Assembly: GCF_014836985.1 (NCBI RefSeq)
Contig: NZ_JACSPU010000004.1
Span: 372,001-436,000 of the forward strand
Direction of reading: 5' to 3'
Length of the DNA: 64,000 bases
Source: Planococcus wigleyi
GTDB lineage: Bacteria; Bacillota; Bacilli; Bacillales_A; Planococcaceae
The notes under the pieces: model-generated
Seen by the model: only the letters and a program-made list of their open reading frames with translations
Database searches by the model: none
Told to the model about the DNA's origin: nothing
Translations under genes and position numbers: made by a program
Shown here: positions 11,672-20,652 of the stretch, piece by piece
Numbering within the stretch: position 1 is the stretch's first letter
Layout of the letters: each line of letters opens with the position of its first letter

Positions 11672-12666
11672 TCAGGCATCTCCATTTTAAAGTGTTCATA
11701 GGCAAGCGGCGTTACAGTGCGGCCTCTCGGCGTACGCTGGATAAATCCGATCTGCAGCAAATACGGTTCATAGACGTCTTCAATCGTCGTCGACTCTTCC
11801 CCGATGCTGGCTGCGATGGTATCCAGTCCAACCGGGCCGCCGCGGAAACGTTCAATCATGCCCGTCAATAATTTATGGTCTATATGATCCAATCCAAGCG
11901 GATCGACCTGCAGCATTTCCAAAGCCTGTTCCGCCATGTCCATCGTGATGGACCCGGTGCCGCGCACTTGCGCATAATCACGCACGCGCTTCAGCAACCG
12001 GTTGGCGATGCGCGGAGTTCCACGGGAACGGCGGGCAATTTCGACAGCTGCGTTCGGATCGATATCCGCTTCGAACAATTTCGAGCTGCGGATGACGATA
12101 TCCGTCAGTGCTTCTGTATCGTAGTATTCCAGGCGCGACAAGACGCCGAAACGGTCGCGCAGCGGTGCAGACAAAGCGCCTGCGCGCGTCGTCGCCCCAA
12201 TCAAAGTGAACGGCGGCAGATCCAGCCGGACAGAACGCGCCGTCGGACCTTTGCCGACGACGATATCCAAACAGAAATCCTCCATTGCCGGATACAGCAC
12301 TTCTTCAATCGAACGGTTCAAGCGATGGATCTCATCAATGAACAGCACATCTCCAGGCTCCAATGACGACACGATTGCCGCCAAGTCACCCGGACGCTCG
12401 ATTGCCGGTCCGCTGGTCATCTTGATGTTGACTTCCATTTCATTGGCGATGACAGCAGCGAGTGTCGTTTTCCCGAGTCCAGGAGGCCCGTACAACAGCA
12501 CATGGTCCAAGCTTTCCTGGCGCATTTTCGCTGCCTCGATGAAAATTTGCAGATTGTGTTTCACTTTCTGCTGCCCGATATACTGGCCCAGCAATTGCGG
12601 ACGCAAGGATTGTTCAAAACGCTCATCAAATTCCGAGATCTCGCTGTCGATAATGCGGTCTTCCAT
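11668..12666 (-). CDS. ruvB: Holliday junction branch migration helicase RuvB
   Basis: AAA+ motor of the RuvAB complex that drives branch migration of Holliday junctions. The 332-residue protein has Walker [12 protein letters not shown] near residue 60, Walker [12 protein letters not shown], sensor 1 [20 protein letters not shown] with the arginine finger region, and the C-terminal winged helix ending [30 protein letters not shown] lies 7 bases before the ATG. It sits 18 bases after ruvA and overlaps queA by 4 bases. Confidence 0.98.
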
Positions 12667-12684
12667 GCCGTTCGCCTCCTTTCA

Positions 12685-13281
12685 TCAGTTTTGTTTAAGC
12701 AGCAATTGCAATGCTTTTTTCATGAAGCCTTCTGTATCCAGGTCCAAATCCCGCAGCTGTGGTTTGACTTTGGTGATTTCCCGTTCTGAATAGCCAAGAG
12801 CACCCAGTGCCAGCATCGCTTCTTCCAGTTCTGCCTGGTCGTTCGACAGCAATGTAGTTGTCTCTTCCGGATCGAAAGGATCGCCGAAAAACTCGGTCAG
12901 CTTGCCTTTCAAATCCAATATCATCTGGCGTGCCGTCTTCTTGCCGACACCCGGGAACTTCACCAAATAGGATTCATCTTCCCGTTCGATCGCTTCGATG
13001 ACATGCTGCGGCTGTCCGCTGGCCAAAATCGCCAATGCGCCTTTGGGGCCGATGCCCGATACCGAAATCAGCTTGCGGAACAATTCGCGTTGTTCCAGTG
13101 TCGGAAAACCGAACAGCAATTGCGCGTCTTCACGGACATGATGATGCAGAAAGACCTGCAATTCATCACTGCCGAAAGAATACGGATTCGGCGCGAAAAT
13201 CTGCCAGCCGATCCCTTGTTGTTCTATCACTAAATATTCAGGCGTTACGCGTGTAACCTTGCCTTTTATGTAATCGTACAT
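12685..13281 (-). CDS. ruvA: Holliday junction branch migration complex subunit RuvA
   Basis: Tetrameric Holliday-junction-binding partner of RuvB. The 198-residue product begins MYDYIKGKVTRVTPEYLVIEQ (OB-fold domain I), then the helix-hairpin-helix repeats with LISVSGIGPKGALAIL and LVKFPGVGKKTARQMILDL, and a C-terminal domain III (about 150-198) that contacts RuvB. The start at 13281 has AAGGAGAG 8 bases upstream; six upstream codons in the same frame lack a ribosome site. It is the first gene of its operon. Confidence 0.97.
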   Translation of the reverse strand: MYDYIKGKVTRVTPEYLVIEQQGIGWQIFAPNPYSFGSDELQVFLHHHVREDAQLLFGFPTLEQRELFRKLISVSGIGPKGALAILASGQPQHVIEAIEREDESYLVKFPGVGKKTARQMILDLKGKLTEFFGDPFDPEETTTLLSNDQAELEEAMLALGALGYSEREITKVKPQLRDLDLDTEGFMKKALQLLLKQN

Positions 13282-13311
13282 GGACAGTCTCTCCTTCAAT
13301 TCAACTTTATA

Positions 13312-13317
13312 ATTATA
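13312..13317 (-). promoter_or_regulatory. Candidate -10 element of the ruvA operon
   Basis: TATAAT on the minus strand, about 31 bases upstream of the ruvA start. The -35 is not clear. It lies in the 125-bp gap shared with divergent niaR. Confidence 0.4.
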
Positions 13318-13406
13318 GCATATTCAGCTGCTTTAGACGAAATAAACCCGTTGTCGAGTGGCACATGATAAGATAAAGAGAACGAGTCAATAAGCGAGGG
13401 AATCTA

Positions 13407-13940
13407 ATGAAAAAATTATTCGGCGAACAGCGGCGCCAATTCCTGCTGGAAAAAATAAAAACGTCAACACAACCACTGACTGGCGGTGAACTGGCCGCTT
13501 TAACCAGCGTGTCCCGCCAAGTCATCGTCGGCGACATGACGTTACTGAAGGCAAAAGGCGAGCCCATCATCGCGACCAGCCAAGGATATCTGTACCTGGC
13601 TGACCGGGCGACAGAAGAAGCAAGCCGGCGCATAGCCTGCCACCATCAGGCTGAAGACACCGAACGCGAACTGAAACTGCTGGTTGAATCGGGCGTCACA
13701 GTGAAAGATGTGTCGATTGAGCATCCGGTATACGGCGAACTGACAGCCGGCATCCATGTGTCAAACATCCAGGAAGTTGAAGCTTTCATGAAGCGCGTCC
13801 GCGAAACCGGCGCCAGCTACTTGCTGGAACTGACAGACGGCACGCATCTCCATACCATCACTGCACCTGATAACGCGACGCTTGAAAAAGCTGTCCAGGC
13901 GATGCGGGATAACGGATTTTTGTTGGAGGAAATTGAATAA
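13407..13940 (+). CDS. niaR: Transcription repressor NiaR (HTH_11 + 3H domain)
   Basis: Niacin-responsive repressor of NAD synthesis and niacin uptake genes. The 177-residue product has an N-terminal winged helix (1-60; SVSRQVIVGDMTLLKAKGEPIIATSQGY) and a C-terminal 3H domain with the metal-binding pattern: H79/H80 in ACHHQ, E87, and H147/H149 in GTHLHTI. Length matches the family. GAGGG precedes the ATG by 7 bases. In Bacillus subtilis niaR is next to the nad genes; here no nad gene is in the window, so it probably acts in trans. It is transcribed against its neighbours and has its own terminator. Confidence 0.88.
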   Translation: MKKLFGEQRRQFLLEKIKTSTQPLTGGELAALTSVSRQVIVGDMTLLKAKGEPIIATSQGYLYLADRATEEASRRIACHHQAEDTERELKLLVESGVTVKDVSIEHPVYGELTAGIHVSNIQEVEAFMKRVRETGASYLLELTDGTHLHTITAPDNATLEKAVQAMRDNGFLLEEIE

Positions 13941-13951
13941 GGTTTTGATGG

Positions 13952-13995
13952 AGCCCATGATTCTGCATTTGGCCGGATTGTGGGTTTTTTGTTTT
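13952..13995 (+). terminator. Terminator downstream of niaR
   Basis: Arms AGCCCATGATT and GATTGTGGGTT pair with some G-T pairs and are followed by TTTTTTGTTTT on the plus strand. Confidence 0.6.
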
Positions 13996-14231
13996 GAATG
14001 CTTAGGTATAGCTATGGCAATTTTTAAAAAGGATAGCCCTTACACAACGCTTCGGCCGCTTAGCGCATAGCTTACGCAAGAAGCCAGAGCGCAAGACGGC
14101 GAAGGGAAAAGACAGGCTCCTCTATCGCTTCGCAAGTCCACGTAAAGCATCCGCCTGGGGTGCAGGATTGGCTATAAAGCTAATAAACTGGCTACTTATT
14201 CTTCTAATTAATCATTTATTGCCTAAAAGCT
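13996..14231. other. Gene-free stretch with intergenic-repeat-like sequence
   Basis: No credible gene. The part from about 14049 to 14165 is GC-richer than the flanks and, read on the minus strand, runs GGCGGATGCTTTACGTGG, then CGAAGCGATAGAGGAGCC, then CTTCGCCGTCTTGCGC. This recalls the dispersed intergenic repeats of Bacillaceae and Planococcaceae, but copy number cannot be judged from one window. The remainder is AT-rich and featureless. Confidence 0.3.
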
Positions 14232-14266
14232 AGAAGTCCCGCAGCGAAAACCGCTGCGGGGCTTCT
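14232..14266. terminator. Bidirectional terminator between niaR region and pheA
   Basis: Long stem: AGAAG, one mismatch, CCCGCAGCG / CGCTGCGGG, CTTCT with a short A-rich loop. It ends 5 bases from the pheA stop and has T-rich tracts on the plus strand and a weaker one on the minus strand. Confidence 0.85.
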
Positions 14267-14271
14267 CTTTT

Positions 14272-15135
14272 TCATTTATACGTATAATACGATCCTAAGG
14301 TTTTTACTGTACAGCCAAGTGCCGCAAGCTCTTCGAACGCACCGCGCATCATGGCGTCTTTTTCGTCCGCCAGTACATCAGCGATGAAGAAATAATCGCC
14401 GAGGCCGGTTTTCAATGGGCGCGATTCGATTTTGCTCAAGTTCAATCGGCGCCATGCGAAAACGGACAAGATCTGGTGCAGGACACCTGAACGGTCATCG
14501 TCAGGCGGTGTGATCATCAACGTTGTTTTGATTTGATCGTCATGCGTCGGGTCTGTCAATTTGTGATCAGACTTCGACAACACGAAAAAGCGTGTGTGGT
14601 TAAAATGGAAATCGTGGATGTCACGCTGCAGAATGTCCAACCCGTATTTATGGGCGGAAAATTCGTTGGCGATAGCCGCAATGTTGCGCTCCGGCAATTC
14701 GGCAACCATCTTCGCTGCAGCCGCTGTCGAACTGTACTGCTCCAAAGGCGTATTCTTGTATGTATAAAACAGGAATTTATGGCATTGCGCCAATGCATGC
14801 GGATGTGAATAAATCGCTTCAAACGATTCCGCATTGCGGTTATCCGGATGTACCAGCAAATGTTGTTGAATCGACGACAATACTTCCGCCGTCACATACA
14901 ATTGCGCTTCGTGAAATAGATAATCCACTGTCAATGGAACTGATCCTTCCAACGCATTTTCCAGTGGCACGACAGCGTAATCCACGCTGCCTTCTGCCAC
15001 TGCTTCTATGCATTCAGGGATGGTCGTAAATGGCACCAGGGTACCTTCAGGGAAAACTTTTGTTGCCGCAAGGTGTGTAAATGACGCTTCCGGCCCTAAA
15101 TATGAAATTCGTGTATCAACAGCTTGTCCAGTCAT
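14272..15135 (-). CDS. pheA: Prephenate dehydratase
   Basis: Converts prephenate to phenylpyruvate in phenylalanine synthesis. The 287-residue protein has the periplasmic-binding-like PDT domain (ISYLGPEASFTHLAA, VPLENALEGSV, and the catalytic-region motif FNHTRFFVLSK) and a C-terminal ACT domain with the ESRPLKTGLGDYFFIADV motif that binds phenylalanine for feedback control. It is a stand-alone dehydratase without chorismate mutase, as usual in Bacilli. GGAGGAATG lies upstream of the ATG. It follows the ACT-domain gene pheB/thrR by 15 bases. Confidence 0.96.
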   Translation of the reverse strand: MTGQAVDTRISYLGPEASFTHLAATKVFPEGTLVPFTTIPECIEAVAEGSVDYAVVPLENALEGSVPLTVDYLFHEAQLYVTAEVLSSIQQHLLVHPDNRNAESFEAIYSHPHALAQCHKFLFYTYKNTPLEQYSSTAAAAKMVAELPERNIAAIANEFSAHKYGLDILQRDIHDFHFNHTRFFVLSKSDHKLTDPTHDDQIKTTLMITPPDDDRSGVLHQILSVFAWRRLNLSKIESRPLKTGLGDYFFIADVLADEKDAMMRGAFEELAALGCTVKTLGSYYTYK

Positions 15136-15150
15136 TTAAACATTCCTCCA

Positions 15151-15603
15151 TTAAGATGATCCACTTGATACCACATCAGCCGACTCGACGAAATCGAGCT
15201 TTTTCAGCTGTTGCAAAAATACGTCCAAATCCCCGTCCATCGCCGTTACGTCCAAAGACAGTGTGACATTCGCACGCCCTTGGATCGGAATGGTCTGGTG
15301 GATGGTCAAAATATTGCAGCCGTTTTCAGCGACTGACTGCAGAAGCGTCGCGAGCGTTCCCGAGCGGTCTTCCAGTTGCAGGAAAACCGTCAGGATCCGT
15401 TCTTTGACGATCGAATGGAACGGAAATACAGCGTCCCGATATTTATAAAACGCAGAGCGTGAAAGACCTGTCTTGTTGACCGCGTCCATAATGGAAATGC
15501 GGTCGTTCTGCAGCATTTTTTTCACTTCAAGCGTTTTTTGCATCGCTTCCGTCAAAACGTCTTCACGCACTAAATAATACCGTTGTTCCGAAATATCCTT
15601 CAT
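15151..15603 (-). CDS. pheB: UPF0735 ACT-domain protein PheB/ThrR
   Basis: A 150-residue regulator-like protein. Residues 35-75 ([24 protein letters not shown]) look like a helix-turn-helix, and residues 75-148 form an ACT domain ([27 protein letters not shown]). The Bacillus subtilis homologue, named PheB and later ThrR, is encoded at the same site between obg and pheA and has been described as a repressor of threonine-biosynthesis genes; whether that holds here is inference. GCGGAGG precedes the ATG. It sits 16 bases after obg in the same operon. Confidence 0.85.
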   Translation of the reverse strand: MKDISEQRYYLVREDVLTEAMQKTLEVKKMLQNDRISIMDAVNKTGLSRSAFYKYRDAVFPFHSIVKERILTVFLQLEDRSGTLATLLQSVAENGCNILTIHQTIPIQGRANVTLSLDVTAMDGDLDVFLQQLKKLDFVESADVVSSGSS

Positions 15604-15619
15604 TCAAGCTACCTCCGCA

Positions 15620-16909
15620 TCAATCCATAAATTCGAATTCGAATTCAAGCAGGCGAACCGTATCGCCGTTTTCTGCACCGCGCTCACGGAGTGCATCATC
15701 AATTCCCATACCGCGCATTTGGCGGGCAAATCGGCGAATCGAATCTTCACGTGAGAAGTCGGTCATCTTGAACATGCGTTCAATGGCATAACCGGACAAC
15801 ACGAATGCGCCATCAGACTCACGCGTGATGCTGAATCCATCTGCATCGGTTTCGTGTTTGTACAAGACCGTGCTTTCTGACTCAGCTTCTTCCTCGTCGA
15901 TCAATGGGAATTCAGGTGTCACTTCAATAACGTCAGCAATGGCGAACAAGAGATTGTTCAATCCTTTGCGGGATAAAGCAGAAATCGGGAAAATGCGGGC
16001 ATCTTCCGGCAATTTTTCACGGAATTTCGCCAAGTTCTCTTCCGACTCCGGCATATCCATTTTGTTCGCAACGATCAATTGCGGACGTTCGGTCAAACGC
16101 ATATTGTATTGCTTCAGTTCTTCATTGATTGTGACGTAATCCTCATAAGGATCGCGTCCTTCAAGACCTGACATATCGATGACGTGGATGATGACACGCG
16201 TCCGTTCAATATGGCGAAGGAATTGATGGCCCAGTCCAACGCCTTGGTGAGCGCCTTCGATCAATCCTGGAAGATCGGCCATAACAAAGCTGCGCTGGTC
16301 TTCTGTTTCGACCATGCCCAGATTCGGGACAATCGTCGTGAAATGATATTCAGCGATTTTTGGTTTTGCAGCAGAAACAACCGACAACAACGTCGATTTT
16401 CCGACACTTGGGAATCCGACAAGCCCGGCATCCGCCAACACTTTCAGCTCCAAAATGACATTGCGTTCAAAGCCCGGTTCGCCTTTTTCAGAAAGCTCTG
16501 GCGCCGGGTTTGCAGGCGTTGCGAAACGAGAGTTTCCACGTCCGCCGCGGCCACCTTTTGCGATGACTGCTGTCTGCCCATGTTCCACCAAATCAGCAAT
16601 GGTTTCACCGGTATCCACGTCTTTAACGACTGTGCCCGGCGGAACTTTGATCAATGTATCTTCAGCTTTGGCACCATGCTGGTTCTTGCTCATGCCGTGT
16701 GTTCCGCGTTCGGCTTTAAAGATCCGTTTGTAGCGGAAATCCATCAGCGTGCGCAATCCTTCTTCAACGATAAAGACGATATTTCCGCCTTTGCCGCCAT
16801 CTCCGCCGGCAGGGCCGCCGTTCGGTACATATTTTTCGCGGCGGAATGCAACCATGCCATCCCCGCCGTCGCCACCTTTAACATAAACTTTTACGTGATC
16901 GACAAACAT
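15620..16909 (-). CDS. obgE: GTPase Obg
   Basis: Essential ribosome-associated GTPase involved in 50S maturation and stress signalling. The 429-residue protein has the Gly-rich Obg fold ([28 protein letters not shown]), the G domain (G1 [12 protein letters not shown]3 [17 protein letters not shown]4 ANKMDMP) and the Bacilli-type C-terminal OCT domain ([19 protein letters not shown]). The ATG at 16909 has GGAGGG 6 bases upstream, inside the end of the spo0B-like gene; the frame extends 10 codons further without a ribosome site. The spo0B-obg pairing is the same as in Bacillus. Confidence 0.97.
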   Translation of the reverse strand: MFVDHVKVYVKGGDGGDGMVAFRREKYVPNGGPAGGDGGKGGNIVFIVEEGLRTLMDFRYKRIFKAERGTHGMSKNQHGAKAEDTLIKVPPGTVVKDVDTGETIADLVEHGQTAVIAKGGRGGRGNSRFATPANPAPELSEKGEPGFERNVILELKVLADAGLVGFPSVGKSTLLSVVSAAKPKIAEYHFTTIVPNLGMVETEDQRSFVMADLPGLIEGAHQGVGLGHQFLRHIERTRVIIHVIDMSGLEGRDPYEDYVTINEELKQYNMRLTERPQLIVANKMDMPESEENLAKFREKLPEDARIFPISALSRKGLNNLLFAIADVIEVTPEFPLIDEEEAESESTVLYKHETDADGFSITRESDGAFVLSGYAIERMFKMTDFSREDSIRRFARQMRGMGIDDALRERGAENGDTVRLLEFEFEFMD

Positions 16910-16910
16910 A

Positions 16911-17426
16911 TTATCCCTCCATCTGTGCGCGCACAACAATCAATGTGTTGTTTTCGCTGCACTCTTTTCGTGCCGTGAATCCCTGTACTTCTAAAACGTC
17001 CAAATCCAGCCAATTCCCCGGACAAGTAATTTTCATTTCAAACAGCGTGGAACTGGAAGCCAATGAAACCGTGCCATAAAACGCCTGATAAGGTTCCAGG
17101 CGCCCTTTGGCCGCTTCCACAAAACTCTCCAGAAAAAGCCGAAATGCTGCGTCCAAATGAGTCGGTGCTTTAGCAGCCGAACATTCGACGTGAAAATTAA
17201 ATCCCGGGAAACGCCAATTTGCAGTCAACAGCCATTCCTCTGTCAGCGGCAGCCCGATATCAGACAGCCGGCTGGCATGCATAGCCGCTTCGGCATGCGA
17301 ACGAATTATTTCTTGCGCCTCTTGCAGACGGCCCAGATCCAAATTCATTTTGATCAATTGCAATTCATTTAAAAAATCATGGCGCGCATGCCGAAGCGAT
17401 TGTGCCACTGTGATTGTCTTTTCCAT
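16911..17426 (-). CDS. spo0B: Spo0B-like phosphotransferase
   Basis: A 171-residue homologue of the sporulation phosphorelay protein Spo0B, which passes phosphate from Spo0F to Spo0A. The N-terminal helical hairpin carries [19 protein letters not shown], matching the Spo0B/SpoOB_a four-helix-bundle motif, with H16 as the likely phosphorylated histidine and the Asp-Phe-Leu-Asn following it. The C-terminal half is diverged ATPase-like. It lies one base before obg as in Bacillus. The rest of the conserved sporulation genes at this locus are missing, so its partners are unclear. The ribosome site (GGGACGTGA) is weak. A TGG-TATACT extended -10 lies upstream. Confidence 0.8.
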   Translation of the reverse strand: MEKTITVAQSLRHARHDFLNELQLIKMNLDLGRLQEAQEIIRSHAEAAMHASRLSDIGLPLTEEWLLTANWRFPGFNFHVECSAAKAPTHLDAAFRLFLESFVEAAKGRLEPYQAFYGTVSLASSSTLFEMKITCPGNWLDLDVLEVQGFTARKECSENNTLIVVRAQMEG

Positions 17427-17456
17427 AAGTCACGTCCCGATTCAGCTTCTTATTCC

Positions 17457-17462
17457 AGTATA
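17457..17462 (-). promoter_or_regulatory. Extended -10 promoter element for spo0B-obg
   Basis: TGGTATACT on the minus strand, about 31 bases upstream of the spo0B-like start and downstream of the rpmA terminator, suggests separate transcription. No strong -35. Confidence 0.4.
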
Positions 17463-17533
17463 CCAAGAGTTCGCAGGAATTTCCTAAAATAATGCGTTCA
17501 GCCGACAGGGCCCGCGCTTATAAATTTCAAAAG

Positions 17534-17560
17534 AAAAAGGACTGCGAAAGCAGCCCTTTT
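17534..17560 (-). terminator. Terminator downstream of rpmA
   Basis: Stem AAAAGGGCTGC / GCAGTCCTTTT with one mismatch and a TTTC loop, T-rich on the minus strand, 10 bases after rpmA. Confidence 0.8.
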
Positions 17561-17569
17561 CGTTTTGTA

Positions 17570-18203
<634 letters not shown>

Positions 18204-18205
18204 TC

Positions 18206-18514
18206 TTACAGGTTGATCGCATCGACAGTCAATTTCGTGTATGGCTGACGGTGACCTTGTTTTTTATGGTAGTTCTTTTTAGCTTTATATTTGAAGACTG
18301 TGATCTTTTTCTGTTTGCCGTTTTTAACAACTTTGGCTGTAACAGTAGCTCCTTCAACAAAAGGAACACCCACTTTAGTATCGTCTCCACCTACAAATAG
18401 AACTTTGTCAAATGTGATAACATCCCCAGCTTCTCCGTTCAATTTCTCAACGTAGATCTCTTGGCCTGCTTCAACTTTGATTTGTTTTCCACCAGTTTCA
18501 ATAATCGCGTACAT
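18206..18514 (-). CDS. rplU: Ribosomal protein bL21
   Basis: Large-subunit protein binding 23S rRNA. The 102-residue product begins [18 protein letters not shown] and ends with the basic [20 protein letters not shown] signature of L21. AAGAGGAGGTGCAAGGAT precedes the ATG. First gene of rplU-prp-rpmA, behind a leader RNA that probably binds L21 and gives feedback control. Confidence 0.97.
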   Translation of the reverse strand: MYAIIETGGKQIKVEAGQEIYVEKLNGEAGDVITFDKVLFVGGDDTKVGVPFVEGATVTAKVVKNGKQKKITVFKYKAKKNYHKKQGHRQPYTKLTVDAINL

Positions 18515-18628
18515 ATCCTTGCACCTCCTCTTAAAATAAGACTCGCCTATTCAGGTGACTCGCCGGAGCGAATGCTTAAGGTAACCTGATTCGAGCGGTT
18601 GCAGCATGGTACGCTACAAACATAACAT
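18515..18628 (-). ncRNA. L21 leader (ribosomal protein autoregulatory RNA)
   Basis: The transcribed region upstream of rplU holds CATGCTGCAACCGCTCGAA, then AGGTTACCTTAAGC and CCGGCGAGTCACCTGAATAGG, with GGTTACC/GAGTCACC segments that can form short helices. This agrees with my recollection of the L21 leader family in Bacilli, where L21 binds its own leader. Identification is by motif memory and position; a covariance-model search would settle it. Confidence 0.65.
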
Positions 18629-18632
18629 TAGA

Positions 18633-18662
18633 ATAATACCACGCCATTGCGTGTCGCGTCAA
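18633..18662 (-). promoter_or_regulatory. rplU operon promoter
   Basis: Minus strand: -35 TTGACG (18657-18662), 18-base spacer, -10 TATTAT (18633-18638), placing the start of transcription just before the L21 leader. Confidence 0.65.
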
Positions 18663-18737
18663 TAGATAATGTGAGGTTTCGAGAAATTGGTGATGAGTGG
18701 TTAGGCAAATGGTTGTGAGGAGTGATTTTGTCGGTGC

Positions 18738-18863
18738 GAGGTGCGCTCTTTGGTGCGTGAGGTGCGCTTGTCCGCTTGCGGGGTGCGGTCTTTGCCAGTT
18801 GAGGTGCGGTTATCCGGGCGCGAGGTGCGGTCTTTGCCAGTTGAGGTGCGGTCAGCGATAAAT
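18738..18863. repeat. Tandem array of six 21-bp units (GAGGTGCG motif)
   Basis: Six consecutive units of exactly 21 bp start at 18738, 18759, 18780, 18801, 18822 and 18843. Each begins GAGGTGCG (one GGGGTGCG). Units 3 and 5 are identical apart from the first A, both continuing GTCTTTGCCAGTT, while units 2, 4 and 6 diverge, giving a partial 42-bp higher-order pattern. The last unit contains the stop codon of the NERD gene. The period equals two helical turns. No spacer/repeat structure of the CRISPR type. Confidence 0.9.
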
Positions 18864-19790
18864 GCGACCAAAATACTCCCGCAGCAATTGCCGGTCTTCG
18901 ACTATTTGGCGTTTTCCGCGCACATCGCCTTGAATTGCCGACCCTTGCAACAATCGGTATAAAACATATTTGTTTTCGACTCCGAGAAGCCGATAAGCCA
19001 ATCCGGTGTCGAGTTTATCGCCAAACAATACGGCATATTCCTGGAGCGCCACTTCATGTGCATCCTGCGAATAAAACCCGCAGACTACGCACTTCCATTT
19101 GCGCTCACGCCAATCAAGTGAACAGGTGCGGCAGCTTGGACAAGTTACACCGAGTCGCAAGGAGTCGAAGCTAATATTGTGTCGCTCGAGCCAGCGGCGG
19201 CTCGAATTGCGCACCGGCAGTCCCCGCAACTTGGAAGCTAGCGCCCGTGCATCAAAAAGATTCGAACCTTGCATCAGCTGCTCCAGGTGAAATGGCAAAT
19301 AGTCGAGTGACACGACCGGATAATGTTTGGGCGCCTCCACCACTTTGCCGGACCGGCTCGCAAGTACGATTACACCATGTACGGAGACGCCGAGAAAATT
19401 GCTGACGGCACGGACCGCCCGGTGGAGCTGCGCTTCCGGATTGCGCATTCCTTCCCTGCGCCCATCGATGATCCGGTGAAACTGAAAATTGATGGAATCA
19501 AAATAAAACTCGCCCACCATGTTCTTCACTTCCAGTACGCAGACCATTTGTTCATGAATCAAAAGCAAATCGATTTGCGCTGTTCCCTCTTTATAAGGAA
19601 TGTGCACATCACTCAAGAAAATCGTTTCGCCTGGCAGATCCAATTCCCTTTTCAACAAAGCAGCCGTCCGCTGCTCACCACTGGCACCAGCCAATGAACT
19701 TTTCAGTTCGGCTAAAACCGCTGCCTTGGATTCATGTGCGTTCGGCAAACGTTCTGCTGCAACCATCTGTGCGAGTAAAAAATCGTTCAT
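18852..19790 (-). CDS. NERD-domain protein with zinc ribbon
   Basis: A 312-residue protein with an N-terminal NERD (nuclease-related) domain: helix GEQRTAALLKREL, then FLSDVHIPYKEGTAQIDLLLI and VCVLEVKN, giving the D-(x)n-E-x-K pattern of the PD-(D/E)xK nuclease fold. Residues 216-240 hold a treble-clef or zinc-ribbon CPSCRTC...CVVCG. The function of NERD proteins is mostly unknown, with a nuclease or DNA-metabolism role suggested. GGGAGG lies 6 bases before the ATG. In Bacillus this site (between minD and rplU) holds spoIVFA-spoIVFB. The 3' end runs into the 21-bp tandem repeat. Confidence 0.8.
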   Translation of the reverse strand: MNDFLLAQMVAAERLPNAHESKAAVLAELKSSLAGASGEQRTAALLKRELDLPGETIFLSDVHIPYKEGTAQIDLLLIHEQMVCVLEVKNMVGEFYFDSINFQFHRIIDGRREGMRNPEAQLHRAVRAVSNFLGVSVHGVIVLASRSGKVVEAPKHYPVVSLDYLPFHLEQLMQGSNLFDARALASKLRGLPVRNSSRRWLERHNISFDSLRLGVTCPSCRTCSLDWRERKWKCVVCGFYSQDAHEVALQEYAVLFGDKLDTGLAYRLLGVENKYVLYRLLQGSAIQGDVRGKRQIVEDRQLLREYFGRIYR

Positions 19791-19810
19791 GCCACACCTC
19801 CCGTAAGTTT

Positions 19811-19841
19811 TAAAAAAGCCCCCGCTTGGACAGCGAGGGCT
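19811..19841 (-). terminator. Terminator downstream of minD
   Basis: Stem AGCCCTCGCT / AGCGGGGGCT (one G-T pair), 5-base loop, followed by TTTTTT on the minus strand. Confidence 0.85.
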
Positions 19842-19850
19842 CTAACAATC

Positions 19851-20651
19851 TTATTTAGTGAAAACGGCTTTGATTTTGGTGAACAGGCTTGGCGGTGCTT
19901 TTTCCATACTCATCAACGGTACCGATTCTCCTAGCAAACGGCGCGCAATGTTGCGGTAGCCGAGTGCTGCGGTATTTGATGGGTCCATGACGATCGGCTC
20001 GCCTTTGTTCGAACTTGAGATGACACGCTCGTCATCTGCAATGATGCCCAGAAGATCGATCGACAAGTGAGTGGTGATTTCATTGACATCCAGCGCTTCT
20101 CCCGCTTTCATCAAATGCGGACGAATGCGGTTGATGATTAAACGCGGAGCGTCGATGTTCTCTTCCAGCTCAAGCAATCCGATGATGCGGTCAGCGTCAC
20201 GGACAGCTGAAATCTCAGGCGTCGTCACGACAATTGCGTGATCCGCTCCAACAACAGCGTTCTTGTAGCCTTGCTCGATACCGGCTGGGCAATCGATGAT
20301 AACGAAATCATAGTCTTTCTTCAATTCCGTCACCAATTCCTTCATCTGTTCCGGATTGACGTCGTTTTTGTCTGCGGTTTGAGCAGCAGGCAAAAGATAC
20401 AGCATGTCATCAAAGCGTTTGTCTTTGACAAGTGCTTGATGCACTTTGCAGCGGCCTTCCAAGACGTCGATCAAATCATAGATGATGCGATTCTCCAAAC
20501 CGAGGATAACGTCAAGGTTGCGCAACCCGATGTCAGTGTCGATCAGGCATACTTTTTTCCCTTGAAGAGCCAATGCAGTGCCGAGGTTGGCGGTTGTCGT
20601 CGTTTTACCGACGCCTCCCTTGCCTGATGTAATTACGATAGCTTCTCCCAC
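19851..20651 (-). CDS. minD: Septum site-determining ATPase MinD
   Basis: Membrane-associated ParA-like ATPase that places MinC at the poles to block aberrant division. The 266-residue product begins (GTG) MGEAIVITSGKGGVGKTTTT with the deviant Walker A, followed by LIDTDIGLRNLDVILGLEN and FVIIDCPAGIEQGYKNAV, and ends in the amphipathic membrane-targeting helix SLFTKIKAVF. The GTG at 20651 has AAAGGAGGAAG upstream, inside the minC stop region; the longer frame to 20750 lies within minC. Length agrees with the family (268 in Bacillus). Confidence 0.97.
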   Translation of the reverse strand: MGEAIVITSGKGGVGKTTTTANLGTALALQGKKVCLIDTDIGLRNLDVILGLENRIIYDLIDVLEGRCKVHQALVKDKRFDDMLYLLPAAQTADKNDVNPEQMKELVTELKKDYDFVIIDCPAGIEQGYKNAVVGADHAIVVTTPEISAVRDADRIIGLLELEENIDAPRLIINRIRPHLMKAGEALDVNEITTHLSIDLLGIIADDERVISSSNKGEPIVMDPSNTAALGYRNIARRLLGESVPLMSMEKAPPSLFTKIKAVFTK

Positions 20652-20652
20652 A

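Noticed and set aside
12206-12793. 195-codon plus-strand frame opposite ruvA/ruvB
   Set aside because: Antisense shadow of highly conserved genes.
16184-16978. 264-codon plus-strand frame opposite obg
   Set aside because: Shadow of a long, codon-biased gene; obg on the minus strand is unambiguous.
18741-18962. Plus-strand frame of 73 codons with repeated VRSLPVEVR
   Set aside because: It is the translation of the 21-bp tandem array; no ribosome site, and it overlaps the NERD gene on the other strand.
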